Below are positions 8,859 through 16,877 of a stretch of 64,000 nt of DNA, one piece after another. Position 1 is the stretch's first letter; each line of letters opens with the position of its first letter. Both the position numbers and the translations under genes were made by a program. The notes beneath the pieces were generated by a model. That model was not told the DNA's origin. It saw only the letters and a program-made list of their open reading frames with translations, and ran no database searches. The DNA is from Burkholderiaceae bacterium 16 (lineage in GTDB: Bacteria; Pseudomonadota; Gammaproteobacteria; Burkholderiales; Burkholderiaceae), in assembly GCA_000955785.1 (NCBI GenBank), contig JYOD01000104.1, positions 86,313 through 150,312 on the forward strand, written 5' to 3'.

Positions 8859-10337
8859 CTAGGCCTGCACCGCGTCGGACAGCGGCCTTGGCCGGATCCG
8901 CCAGGCCGCCAGGATCGCGGTGGCGATAACCAGTCCCACCGCGAGGAAGGTCTCGTCGAAGGCGCGGATGCGCGCGGCGGCGTCGCCTTCCGGGCCGAGC
9001 ACCGCGCCCTGCGCCGCCAGCCGCCATTGCAGCCCCACCCCGGCCAGGCTCACGCCGATGGCGCCACCCAGTTGCCGCAGGAAGTTGATACAGCTGGAGC
9101 CCTGCGCGATCAGCGAATAATCCACGCCGCGCATCGCACCCAGCGTCAGCGAAGGCAGGATGCAGCCCAGCCCGATGCGGCCGAGTATCGCAAACCCCAC
9201 CAGCAGCAGGTAAGGCGTGGCCTTGTTGCCCATCGCCATCAGCAGGAAGGAAGCCGCCAGCAGCGCGAGGCCGAAGGACACCTGCCAATGCGGCGCGACG
9301 CGATTGGACAGGCGTCCAGACGCGGCGATGGTCAAGGCCAGCGCGATGCCCGCAGGCAACAGCACCAGGCCGGCGCGCGACGGCGTATAGGCCAGCGCCA
9401 TCTGCATATAGACCGGCAGCAGGTAGGTGGACCCGAACAGCCCCGCGCCGTAGATGAACGCCACCACCGCCCCGGCCGCGAACTGCTGGTAGCTGTACAG
9501 GCGCATATTCATCAGCGGATGGGCGGCGCGCAACTGCCACAGCACGAACACCACCAGCATCAGTACCCCGAAGCCGGCCAGCGCCAGCCCGGCCGGCAGG
9601 CTTTCACGCATCTGCACCAGCCCGTTGAGCAAGCTGACGGTGGCAATGCCGGCCAGCCCCAGGCCCTGCCAGTCGAGCGGCTTGCGCTCGCCCATCATGG
9701 CGGAGTCCACCGCCATGAAGCGCCGCGCCATCCACAGCCCGATCAGCGTCAGCGGCACCACCACGAAGAAGATCGAGCGCCAGCCGAAGGCCTCCACCAG
9801 GAAGCCGCCCAGGCTCGGCCCCAGCGCCGGCGCCAGCACCACGCCGAAGCCGAACAGGCTGATCGCCTTGCCCTGCTCGCGCTCCTCGAACACCCGCAGG
9901 ATCAGGATATTCGGCAGCGGCTGCAGGATCCCCGCGGCAATGCCCTCGGCCGCCCGCATGGCGATCATCACGCCGTAAGTCGGTGAGAATCCGCCAACCA
10001 GCCCGCCCGCGCCCAGCAGCAACAGGCTGCCCAGGAAGGTGCGGCGCAGGCCATAGCGGTTGAGCAGCCAGGGGGTCAGCAGCATCGACAGCGTCATGGC
10101 GATCATGAAGCTGGCCGCCACCCACTGCGCGCGCTCCTGCCCCAGCACGAAATGCCGGCTCAGGTCCGGAATGGCCACGTTGACGATGGTCGACGACACG
10201 ATCGACGAAACCGTCCCCAGCATCAGCGTGAGCAGCACCAGCCAGCGCAGGCGGCTGCCATAGCGCGCCCGCAGCGATTCCCGGGTCGGCCCGCCCGGCT
10301 GCCCGCCGGGGGCAGGCGACGAAGGCTGCCCGCTCAC
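8859..10337 (-). CDS. MFS exporter, DHA2 (EmrB/QacA) family
   Basis: A 492-residue inner-membrane protein with about 14 hydrophobic segments, typical of drug:H+ antiporters of the EmrB/QacA group. The motif-A loop LLNRYGLRRTFLGSLLLL after TM2 and the motif-C-like GPSLGGFLVEAFGWRSIFF in TM5 are visible. The ATG at 10337 overlaps the stop of the upstream SRPBCC gene by 4 nt. The substrate is unknown; no membrane-fusion protein gene is adjacent, so it probably works without an EmrA partner. Confidence 0.88.
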   Translation of the reverse strand: MSGQPSSPAPGGQPGGPTRESLRARYGSRLRWLVLLTLMLGTVSSIVSSTIVNVAIPDLSRHFVLGQERAQWVAASFMIAMTLSMLLTPWLLNRYGLRRTFLGSLLLLGAGGLVGGFSPTYGVMIAMRAAEGIAAGILQPLPNILILRVFEEREQGKAISLFGFGVVLAPALGPSLGGFLVEAFGWRSIFFVVVPLTLIGLWMARRFMAVDSAMMGERKPLDWQGLGLAGIATVSLLNGLVQMRESLPAGLALAGFGVLMLVVFVLWQLRAAHPLMNMRLYSYQQFAAGAVVAFIYGAGLFGSTYLLPVYMQMALAYTPSRAGLVLLPAGIALALTIAASGRLSNRVAPHWQVSFGLALLAASFLLMAMGNKATPYLLLVGFAILGRIGLGCILPSLTLGAMRGVDYSLIAQGSSCINFLRQLGGAIGVSLAGVGLQWRLAAQGAVLGPEGDAAARIRAFDETFLAVGLVIATAILAAWRIRPRPLSDAVQA

Positions 10338-10810
10338 CCCAGCCGCCCGAGGGCCGCCAGTTCGCGAATTTTGCGTACGGTGTCGAGGTCGGCCTCATGG
10401 TAGGCCGACTTGACGATCTCGGCGTAACGGTCATCGCCGCTGTCGTCCACCGCGGGCATGGTGGTCTCGTAGATAAAGCGCAGCAGCAGCGCGCCAGGGC
10501 CCGGCGTCTCGATCGCCATGGTCAGGGTGCCGCCTGCGTGTTCGTCCGTGGGAGCGGTTTCATAGCGCACCACGCGGCGCCGCTCGAAGACCACGCGGTC
10601 GCGGATCGTGGCCTTGCCGAAGTGCAGCTTGCGCTCGACCCAGTCGTCGCCCCGTTCCACGATTTCCGCGCGGTCCAGCCCCATCACAAACAGCTCGGGC
10701 TCGGCACTGCGCAGCACCAGCCCTTGCCAGAGCTGCTCCGGCGTAAGCATGTCCAACTGGATATTTCGTGGATCGTTGATCTCCACCAGGTGCTCGAAAC
10801 GCAACTTCAC
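10334..10810 (-). CDS. SRPBCC family protein (AtaL-like, DUF1857)
   Basis: A 158-residue single-domain protein of the START/Bet v1-like fold. It starts MKLRFEHLVEINDP and carries LTPEQLWQGLVLRSAEPELF, the signature of AtaL-like (formerly DUF1857) proteins. These bind hydrophobic ligands; the specific ligand is unknown. It is the first gene of a two-gene operon with the DHA2 exporter (4-nt overlap), which suggests a shared small-molecule substrate, though that is inference. It is divergent from the SGNH hydrolase gene. Confidence 0.75.
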   Translation of the reverse strand: MKLRFEHLVEINDPRNIQLDMLTPEQLWQGLVLRSAEPELFVMGLDRAEIVERGDDWVERKLHFGKATIRDRVVFERRRVVRYETAPTDEHAGGTLTMAIETPGPGALLLRFIYETTMPAVDDSGDDRYAEIVKSAYHEADLDTVRKIRELAALGRLG

Positions 10811-10957
10811 TCTCCCAATCTATTGTTAGCCGATATTATGAGGGTTTCCGAGCCAAGGTTCGCAGCAAAACTTCCGCGCCCGGAACCATGTCGCAAAGCT
10901 GCCAATGCGGCTTTTTCCGACGCTTCCCGCCAGTCCTGCCCGCCCCGGAGAATGCCC

Positions 10958-11683
10958 ATGAGCCATCCCCCGCTGTCCGCTACCGCTCCCCTCGACAGCG
11001 CGTACGCCGACCCGCTCCAGGTACTGGTCTATGCCGACTCGCTGTCGTGGGGCATCGTGCCGGGAACGCGGCAGCGCCTGCCCTGGCCGGTGCGCTGGCC
11101 AGGGCGCCTGGAGCTTGCCCTGAATGTGGCGAACGGCGCGGCCGCCGGCGGCCTGCGCCCGGTCCGCATGCTCGAAGACTGCCTCAACGGCCGCCGCACG
11201 GTCTGGGACGACCCTTTCAAACCCGGCCGCAATGGCATCCAGGGCCTGGCGCAGCGCATGGAAATGCATTCGCCGCTGGCCCTGGTCATCCTGATGCTCG
11301 GCAGCAACGACTTCCAGTCCATGCACCCGCACAATGCCTGGCATGCCGCGCAAGGCATCGGCGCCCTGCTCGACGCGATCCGCGGCGCGCCCATCGAACC
11401 CGGCATGCCGGTGCCGCCGGTACTGGTGCTGGTGCCGCCCCCCATCACTACGCCGCGCGGGCCGCTGGCGCCCAAGTTCGCCGGCGGCGAGCACAAATGC
11501 GCCGGGCTGGCGCAAGCCTTCGAGGAGGTCTGCCGCGCCCGCGGTTGCGACTGGTTCGACACCGGGACGGTGATCCGCAGCAGCGAGGTCGACGGCGTGC
11601 ACCTTGATGCCGCCGACCATATGGCGCTCGGCGATGCGCTGGCGCCCGTCGTGGCCGCGCTGCTGGCGCCGGCGCGCGCCTGA
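10958..11683 (+). CDS. SGNH/GDSL hydrolase, MsAcT-like arylesterase
   Basis: A 241-residue esterase of the SGNH superfamily. Block I is a variant, VYADSLSWG (Ala replaces the usual Gly of GDSL); block III is LGSND and block V is DGVHLD, giving a Ser-Asp-His triad. The arrangement around WPVRWPGRLELAL and TVWDDPFKPGRNG resembles the Mycobacterium smegmatis acyltransferase/esterase group. ATG 10958 is preferred over 10952 because the CGGAG site is 7 nt upstream. No signal peptide, so cytoplasmic. It stands alone, followed by an inverted repeat. Confidence 0.82.
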   Translation: MSHPPLSATAPLDSAYADPLQVLVYADSLSWGIVPGTRQRLPWPVRWPGRLELALNVANGAAAGGLRPVRMLEDCLNGRRTVWDDPFKPGRNGIQGLAQRMEMHSPLALVILMLGSNDFQSMHPHNAWHAAQGIGALLDAIRGAPIEPGMPVPPVLVLVPPPITTPRGPLAPKFAGGEHKCAGLAQAFEEVCRARGCDWFDTGTVIRSSEVDGVHLDAADHMALGDALAPVVAALLAPARA

Positions 11684-11735
11684 AGGCCCCCCCCCCGGGC
11701 GCCCTGCCAGCCTTGCGCGGCACAGGCGCCGGCTA

Positions 11736-11768
11736 CAACACTCCTGACAGCATTTGTCAGGAGTGTTG
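11736..11768. promoter_or_regulatory. Perfect 14-bp inverted repeat upstream of VOC gene
   Basis: Arms CAACACTCCTGACA and TGTCAGGAGTGTTG are exact complements separated by 5 nt (11750-11754). There is no following T-tract, so it is a poor intrinsic terminator. The 33-bp symmetry, 134 bp before the VOC start, looks like an operator for a dimeric repressor, or an mRNA hairpin. The 217-bp gap between the SGNH gene and the VOC gene holds nothing else that I recognise. Confidence 0.7.
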
Positions 11769-11901
11769 GCGCACAATCCGCTCCTCACTCAGCGGGGGGT
11801 TTCTGGCAAGCGCATGACTCACCATCCGCATCCGGCACGCACGTGGCGGCAGGCCGGAACACTCCGGAGTGATATCGCCCCAATTTAAGCAGGAGGCAGC
11901 G

Positions 11902-12333
11902 ATGCAATTGCTGGTCAATATCGATGTCGACGACCTCGCGCGCGGCATCGGCTTCTATCAGCGCGGCCTGGGACTGCGCCTGGCGCGCAAGCTGTTCGAC
12001 GGAACCGTGGCAGAAATGGTGGGCGGCGCCACGCCCATCTACCTGCTCGCCGGGGCGCCAGGCACCTCGCCCGGCGCACGTGCCGACGGACGGCGCAACT
12101 ATCGCCGGCGCTCGATGCCGGTACATCTCGACTTTGTGGTGGAAGACCTCGGAACCGCCATCGAGCGCGCGCTGGAAGCCGGCGCCGAACTCGAGGACTG
12201 GCCACTGGATTTCGCCTGGGGCCGGCAGGCCATGCTGTCCGATCCCTTCGGCCATGGCATCTGTTTCATCGAGTGGAAGGGCGAAGGATATGTTGCGGCT
12301 ACGGACGGGAAACGAGCCGTGGAGGCGGCCTAG
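11902..12333 (+). CDS. VOC (glyoxalase/dioxygenase fold) family protein
   Basis: A 143-residue single VOC domain built of two beta-alpha-beta3 modules: MQLLVNIDVDDLARGIGFYQ begins the first and PVHLDFVVEDLGTAIERALEAG the second, ending DPFGHGICFIEW. Metal ligands typical of glyoxalase I are only partly present, so the activity cannot be assigned. The ATG at 11902 follows AGGAGG at 11890-11895. It is preceded by a strong inverted repeat that may control it, and precedes the organosulfur operon by 310 bp. Confidence 0.8.
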   Translation: MQLLVNIDVDDLARGIGFYQRGLGLRLARKLFDGTVAEMVGGATPIYLLAGAPGTSPGARADGRRNYRRRSMPVHLDFVVEDLGTAIERALEAGAELEDWPLDFAWGRQAMLSDPFGHGICFIEWKGEGYVAATDGKRAVEAA

Positions 12334-12643
12334 CGGCTCTGCCGCAAGCGCAGTTCGCCGGGGCACGAGCCCCTTCCGAACTGTCGCAAGGAAATTTCTG
12401 CGAGTGGCCATCGCGGCGGGCCGCCATCCATAAAAGTGGATATGCAAGCGCAGTTTGCTTCGTTGGTGGCGTGGCGAGCTTGTTCTATCGTGTCTCCGGT
12501 GCAAACAACGAGACGACAACGAGAAGACAACGCTGAGCTTGCCAGGGACATCGCCGGTCAACCTGCCGGCCGTGTTCCCGCGGGCTCCAGGCCCAACCGG
12601 ACCGCCCGGCGCATCGCCGCCGGTCCACCTCGCCAAATCAAGC
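12334..12643. other. Intergenic leader of the flavin-monooxygenase operon
   Basis: A 310-bp gap before the six-gene operon. The frame of the first operon gene is open back to 12455, with no good ribosome binding site at either candidate start. I see no clear -35/-10 pair, no hairpin with T-tract and no copy of the GAACGAAT motif seen before sbp and cysT. Confidence 0.4.
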
Positions 12644-13831
12644 ATGTCCACCTTCGGCCCGGATCTGACCGATCCCTTCGTCGCCCGCGCAGTGGTGCTG
12701 CGCGAGGCCTTCCATACCGATGCCGCGCAGCGCGACAAAGCCGGCGGCCGGCCCACCAGGCAGATTCGCCTGCTCAAGGAAAGCGGCCTGCTGGCGGCCG
12801 GCATTCCGGCGGCTTACGGCGGCGGTGGCGCTTCGTGGCTGTCGCTGCTGCGGGTCGTGCGCGAGTTCGCGCGCACCGATGGCTCGCTGGCCCACCTCTT
12901 CGGCTACCACCACCTCCCCGTGCATACCGTGCTGGCGCGTGGCGCGCCGGAGCAGAAAGACCGGTTCCTGCGTGAGGCCGTGCAGCAACAATGGCTATGG
13001 AGCAATTCGGGCAATGCCCTGTCGAAGACCTCCGGCGCCCGGCGCGCGCCCGGCAACGATGGCTGGATAGTCACCGGCTTCCGGCCCTTCTCCAGCGGCA
13101 CGCATGTGGCCGACGTGATCCAGGTCGCCTGGGAAAACGAACTCGGCCAGCGCCTGACGGGCATCGTGCCGGCGGAACGCGCCGGCATCGTGATCGAGGA
13201 TGACTGGGACGGCATCGGCCAGCGCCAGACCGGCAGCGGCACTGTCACCTTCAACGGCGTGCTGGTGCGCGACGACGAACTCCTGGGCCAGCCCGACGAT
13301 CCGCTGACGCCCTTTGCCTCGCTGGTCACGCTGCTGCAGCAAAGCGTGCTGCTCAATGTGTTCGTCGGCACGGCGCAGGGAGCGCTGGACGAAGGCCGTG
13401 CCTATACCGCCACGCAGTCGCGTCCGTGGATCCACTCGGGCGTGGCGCGCCATGTCGACGACCCGTGGGTCCAGCGCAAGTACGGCGAACTCGCCATCCG
13501 CACGCTGGCGGCCACGGAACTGGCCGACCGGGCCGCGCGCAGCCTTGACGCGATCTACCGCCATGGCCCGGCGCTGACGCCGGAGCAGCGTGGACGCGCG
13601 GCGATCGAACTGGCCACGGTCAACCTGTACGCGGGGGAAACCGGCCTGGCCGTTTCCAGCGAGATCTTCGAGGTCATGGGCGCGCGCTCGGCCACCAACG
13701 CCAACGGCTTCGACCGCTTCTGGCGCAACGTGCGCACGCATACGCTGCACAACCCGGCGGAATACAAGAAACGCACGGTGGGCACATGGCTGCTCACGGG
13801 CGAATTCCCCTCCCCTGCCGTGTACCGCTGA
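12644..13831 (+). CDS. SfnB/DszC-like flavin-dependent monooxygenase (acyl-CoA dehydrogenase fold)
   Basis: A 395-residue member of the acyl-CoA dehydrogenase-fold monooxygenases (SfnB, DszC), which oxidise organosulfur substrates using reduced flavin from a separate reductase. Seen: GGRPTRQIRLLKESGLLAA near the N-terminus, a middle beta domain with VTGFRPFSSGTHVADVI, DDWDGIGQRQTGSGTVTFNG, and the C-terminal helical domain with SSEIFEVMGARSATN. It is ~60% similar by eye to the gene two places downstream, implying duplication. The start is uncertain: ATG 12644 lacks a strong ribosome binding site. First gene of the operon. Confidence 0.85.
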   Translation: MSTFGPDLTDPFVARAVVLREAFHTDAAQRDKAGGRPTRQIRLLKESGLLAAGIPAAYGGGGASWLSLLRVVREFARTDGSLAHLFGYHHLPVHTVLARGAPEQKDRFLREAVQQQWLWSNSGNALSKTSGARRAPGNDGWIVTGFRPFSSGTHVADVIQVAWENELGQRLTGIVPAERAGIVIEDDWDGIGQRQTGSGTVTFNGVLVRDDELLGQPDDPLTPFASLVTLLQQSVLLNVFVGTAQGALDEGRAYTATQSRPWIHSGVARHVDDPWVQRKYGELAIRTLAATELADRAARSLDAIYRHGPALTPEQRGRAAIELATVNLYAGETGLAVSSEIFEVMGARSATNANGFDRFWRNVRTHTLHNPAEYKKRTVGTWLLTGEFPSPAVYR

Positions 13832-13877
13832 CTTTACCGATCACCCGGTATTCCATTGATTCATTCCATTGATTCCC

Positions 13878-14222
13878 ATGAGCCGCGACCGACTGTTCCT
13901 GCTGCAACCCGGATTCACCGACCCCAAGCAACCCGGCGAACGCTACGTCTGCCCGCATTGCCTGGCCATTGAAGGCTTGCTGGCCTCGGACCCGGCGCTG
14001 GCCGGGCGTCTCGACATCACGCGAGTGCCCTTCGCGCGTCCGCGCCAGACGGTGATCGCCGTGCTCGGCGAGGCGCACCAGGGCCTGCCCGCGCTGGTCC
14101 TGGACGACGCCGCGCCGGCACCCGCCGATGCGCAAGCCCTGGGCGAGCTGCGCTTCGTCACCGACAGCCGCCGCATCCTCGAACTGCTGGCCGAACGCCA
14201 CGGTTTTGCCAAGGTGCACTGA
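13878..14222 (+). CDS. DUF3088 family protein with CPHC motif
   Basis: A 114-residue protein placed between the two SfnB-like genes. It matches the DUF3088 pattern: RLFLLQPGFTDP at the start and a VCPHC motif at about residue 25. The C-x-x-C with a preceding beta strand suggests a thioredoxin-like fold, so a redox or sulfur-handling role is possible, but that is inference. An in-frame ATG three codons upstream (13869) is an alternative start; neither has a good ribosome binding site. Gaps of 46 and 22 nt to its neighbours put it in the operon. Confidence 0.7.
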   Translation: MSRDRLFLLQPGFTDPKQPGERYVCPHCLAIEGLLASDPALAGRLDITRVPFARPRQTVIAVLGEAHQGLPALVLDDAAPAPADAQALGELRFVTDSRRILELLAERHGFAKVH

Positions 14223-14244
14223 GCGCACCAACCGGAACGCCATC

Positions 14245-15492
14245 ATGACCGCTAACGTCGCTTACCTTCATGCGCTGGAAGATGCAGCGCCCGCGCTGTT
14301 CGAACCCGACACCGGCAACCCCTTCGTCGCGCGCGCCGTGGCACTGCGCGACGGCTTCGCCGAAGACGCCATCGCGCGCGACCAGGCCGGCGGGAAACCG
14401 CTGGCACAGATCCGCTTGCTCAAGGAGCACGGCCTGCTGGCGCTGCTGCTGCCGCGCGAGCATGGCGGCCAGGGCGAGTCCTGGTCGACCGTGCTGCGCA
14501 TCACTCGCCTGTTCGCGCAGGTGGATGGCTCGCTTGGCCATCTGTTCGGCTATCACTACAGCAGCCTGCTGAGCCCGCGCTTGCGCAATGCACCAGAGAA
14601 GGCGGCCAGCCTGTGGCGCCGGTCGATCGAGGGCAACTGGTTCTGGGGCAATACCGCCAACAGCTTTTCCAACAGCCTGTTTGGCCGGCGCGACGGGGAG
14701 TGGTTCGTGCTGGACGGCTACCGCCCCTTCACCTCCGGCTCGCATGTCGCCGACTTCCTGGCGATTGCCTGGGAGGATGCCGAAAGCGGCGAGCGCCGCT
14801 TCGCCGCGATTCCCGCGGACCGCGAAGGCATCGTGATCGAGGATGACTGGGACGGCATCGGCCAGCGCCAGACCGGCAGCGGCCACGTCACCTACCACGG
14901 CGTGCGCGTGCACCAGGACGAGGTGCTGGGCGAGCCCGTGCCGCTGAATCCCACCGGCGCGCCGCCCGAGCCCTACCGCACGGTTACGCCGCTGCAACAG
15001 CAAAGCGTATTGCTCAACGTGTTTATCGGCACGGCCCAGGGGGCGCTGCGCGCCGGGCGCGAATACACCGTGCACCAGTCGCGCCCGTGGGTCCACTCGG
15101 GCGTGGAGCGCCATGTCGACGATCCCTGGGTGCGGCGCCAGTACGGCGAACTCTGGGTCAGGACCCAGGCTGCCACCGCGCTGGCCGACCGCGCGCTGGC
15201 GGCGCTCGACGGCGTGCACGCGCGCGGGGAAAAGCTCACCGCCGAAGAACGCGGCGAAGCGGCTGTCGCCATCGCGGCAGCCAATGTGCTGGCCGGCGAA
15301 GTCGCTTTGCAGGTCTCCAGCGAGATCTTCGAAGTCACCGGCGCACGCTCGGCGGTGCGCAAGGTTGGCCTGGACCGCTTCTGGCGCAACGCCCGCATCC
15401 ACACGCTGCACAACCCGTCGGAATACAAGACCCGCAATGTAGGCCGCTGGGTACTCGGCGAAGGCCATCCGGAACCGGGGACATTCCAATGA
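14245..15492 (+). CDS. Second SfnB/DszC-like flavin monooxygenase
   Basis: A 415-residue paralogue of the first operon gene, sharing long identical blocks (IVIEDDWDGIGQRQTGSG; HSGVxRHVDDPWV; LHNPxEYK). It has the same acyl-CoA dehydrogenase-type three-domain plan and probably needs free reduced FMN from an unlinked reductase. The stop overlaps the ATG of the next gene in ATGA, so translation is coupled. Retention of two paralogues in one operon suggests two successive oxidations or a heteromeric enzyme. Confidence 0.85.
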   Translation: MTANVAYLHALEDAAPALFEPDTGNPFVARAVALRDGFAEDAIARDQAGGKPLAQIRLLKEHGLLALLLPREHGGQGESWSTVLRITRLFAQVDGSLGHLFGYHYSSLLSPRLRNAPEKAASLWRRSIEGNWFWGNTANSFSNSLFGRRDGEWFVLDGYRPFTSGSHVADFLAIAWEDAESGERRFAAIPADREGIVIEDDWDGIGQRQTGSGHVTYHGVRVHQDEVLGEPVPLNPTGAPPEPYRTVTPLQQQSVLLNVFIGTAQGALRAGREYTVHQSRPWVHSGVERHVDDPWVRRQYGELWVRTQAATALADRALAALDGVHARGEKLTAEERGEAAVAIAAANVLAGEVALQVSSEIFEVTGARSAVRKVGLDRFWRNARIHTLHNPSEYKTRNVGRWVLGEGHPEPGTFQ

Positions 15493-16838
15493 GCGCATCC
15501 CTTGCATCGCGCCGGCCCCGCCGGCTTCACCTCAACATCAACATCCTGCATTCGGGTTTCGTGCCGTCAGCCTGGCGGCTGCCCGAGAGCGACCCCGGCG
15601 CCTTCGCCGATGTGCGGCACTACATCCGCGTGGCGCAGATCGCCGAGGCCGGCAAGCTCGACGCGGTCTTCCTGGCGGATAACGCCGCCATCGTCGACCA
15701 GATCCACTTCCGCCCGATCACCGCGCTGGAGCCGACCGTGCTGCTGGCGAGCATCGCGGCGGCGACCACGCATATCGGCCTGATCGGCACGGCGTCCACC
15801 AGCTACAACGAGCCCTATAACATCGCGCGGCGTTTCGCCACGCTGGACCACGTGAGCGCCGGGCGCGCCGGATGGAATGTGGTCACCACCGCCGACGCGC
15901 CCTCGGCGCGCAACTTCGGGCGCGACGCGGCGCCGGATCACGCGCAGCGCTATGCGCGCGCTTCCGAGTTCACCGCGGTCGTCAAGGCGCTGTGGGACAG
16001 CTGGGAGGACGATGCCTTCGTCGGCGACAAGACATCGGGCCGCTTCGTCGACCCAGGCAAGGTGCTGCCGATCGCGCACCATGGCGAGCATTTCTCGGTG
16101 CAAGGACCGCTCAACCTGCCGCGTTCGCCGCAAGGCCATCCGGTGGTGGTGCAGGCAGGCGGCTCCGCGGACGGCCGCGAGCTTGCGGCGCGCCACGCGG
16201 AAGCCGTGTTCTCGGCCTCGCAATCGTTCGAGGAGTCGCTGGCCTACGGGCGCGAGCTGAAATCGCGCGCGCAGGCGCTGGGGCGCGGACCCGATGCCGT
16301 GCAGGTGCTGGCGGGGCTGACCACCATCATCGGCGCAACGGAAGCACAGGCGCGCCGGCGGCGCGACGAACTGGTCGACCTGATCCCGTGGGACTACAGC
16401 CTGACGCGGCTGGCCGGCACGCTGGGCATTGCGCCGGACCGCCTCAAGCTCGACGAACGCCTGCCCGCCAGCCTCGCCCTGCCCGCCAATGGCAACCATA
16501 CCTTCTTCAATGCCACGCTCGCGCTGGCGCGGCGCCAAGGCTATAGCGCGCGCGAACTGATCCGCGAGCTGGCGGGCGGCGGCGGGCACCGCGTGATCGT
16601 CGGCACGCCGGAGCAGATCGCCGACGACATCGAGCACTGGTTCCGGCACGGCGCGGCCGACGGCTTCAACCTGATGCCGGATGCATTGCCCGGCGGACTG
16701 CAGGATTTTGTCGACGGCGTGGTGCCGATCCTGCAGCGGCGCGGCATCTTCCGCACGGAGTACGAAGGCAGCACGCTGCGCGGGCATCTGGGCCTAGCAC
16801 GGCCGCAAGGGCGGCAAAACGCCCGCGAGGCGGCCTGA
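15489..16838 (+). CDS. LLM-class flavin monooxygenase, NtaA/SnaA/DszA family
   Basis: A 449-residue bacterial-luciferase-like monooxygenase of the NtaA/SnaA/DszA subgroup. Family blocks: LHLNINILHSGF at the N-terminus, GLIGTASTSYNEPYNIAR, DHVSAGRAGWNVVTT, the insertion around HGEHFSVQGPLNLPRSPQGH and the C-terminal LPGGLQDFVDGVVPILQRRG. Such enzymes use FMNH2 to cleave C-S, C-N or similar bonds. It begins 4 nt inside the upstream gene and is ~40 nt from a second member of the family. Confidence 0.88.
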   Translation: MSASLASRRPRRLHLNINILHSGFVPSAWRLPESDPGAFADVRHYIRVAQIAEAGKLDAVFLADNAAIVDQIHFRPITALEPTVLLASIAAATTHIGLIGTASTSYNEPYNIARRFATLDHVSAGRAGWNVVTTADAPSARNFGRDAAPDHAQRYARASEFTAVVKALWDSWEDDAFVGDKTSGRFVDPGKVLPIAHHGEHFSVQGPLNLPRSPQGHPVVVQAGGSADGRELAARHAEAVFSASQSFEESLAYGRELKSRAQALGRGPDAVQVLAGLTTIIGATEAQARRRRDELVDLIPWDYSLTRLAGTLGIAPDRLKLDERLPASLALPANGNHTFFNATLALARRQGYSARELIRELAGGGGHRVIVGTPEQIADDIEHWFRHGAADGFNLMPDALPGGLQDFVDGVVPILQRRGIFRTEYEGSTLRGHLGLARPQGRQNAREAA

Positions 16839-16877
16839 CACCGACATTGACATCAGCAAGACGCGAGACAATCCATC

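Noticed and set aside
7574..8929. Long plus-strand frame across tsaB and the acyl-CoA-binding protein gene
   Set aside because: It overlaps two conserved genes in other frames and has shadow-type composition.
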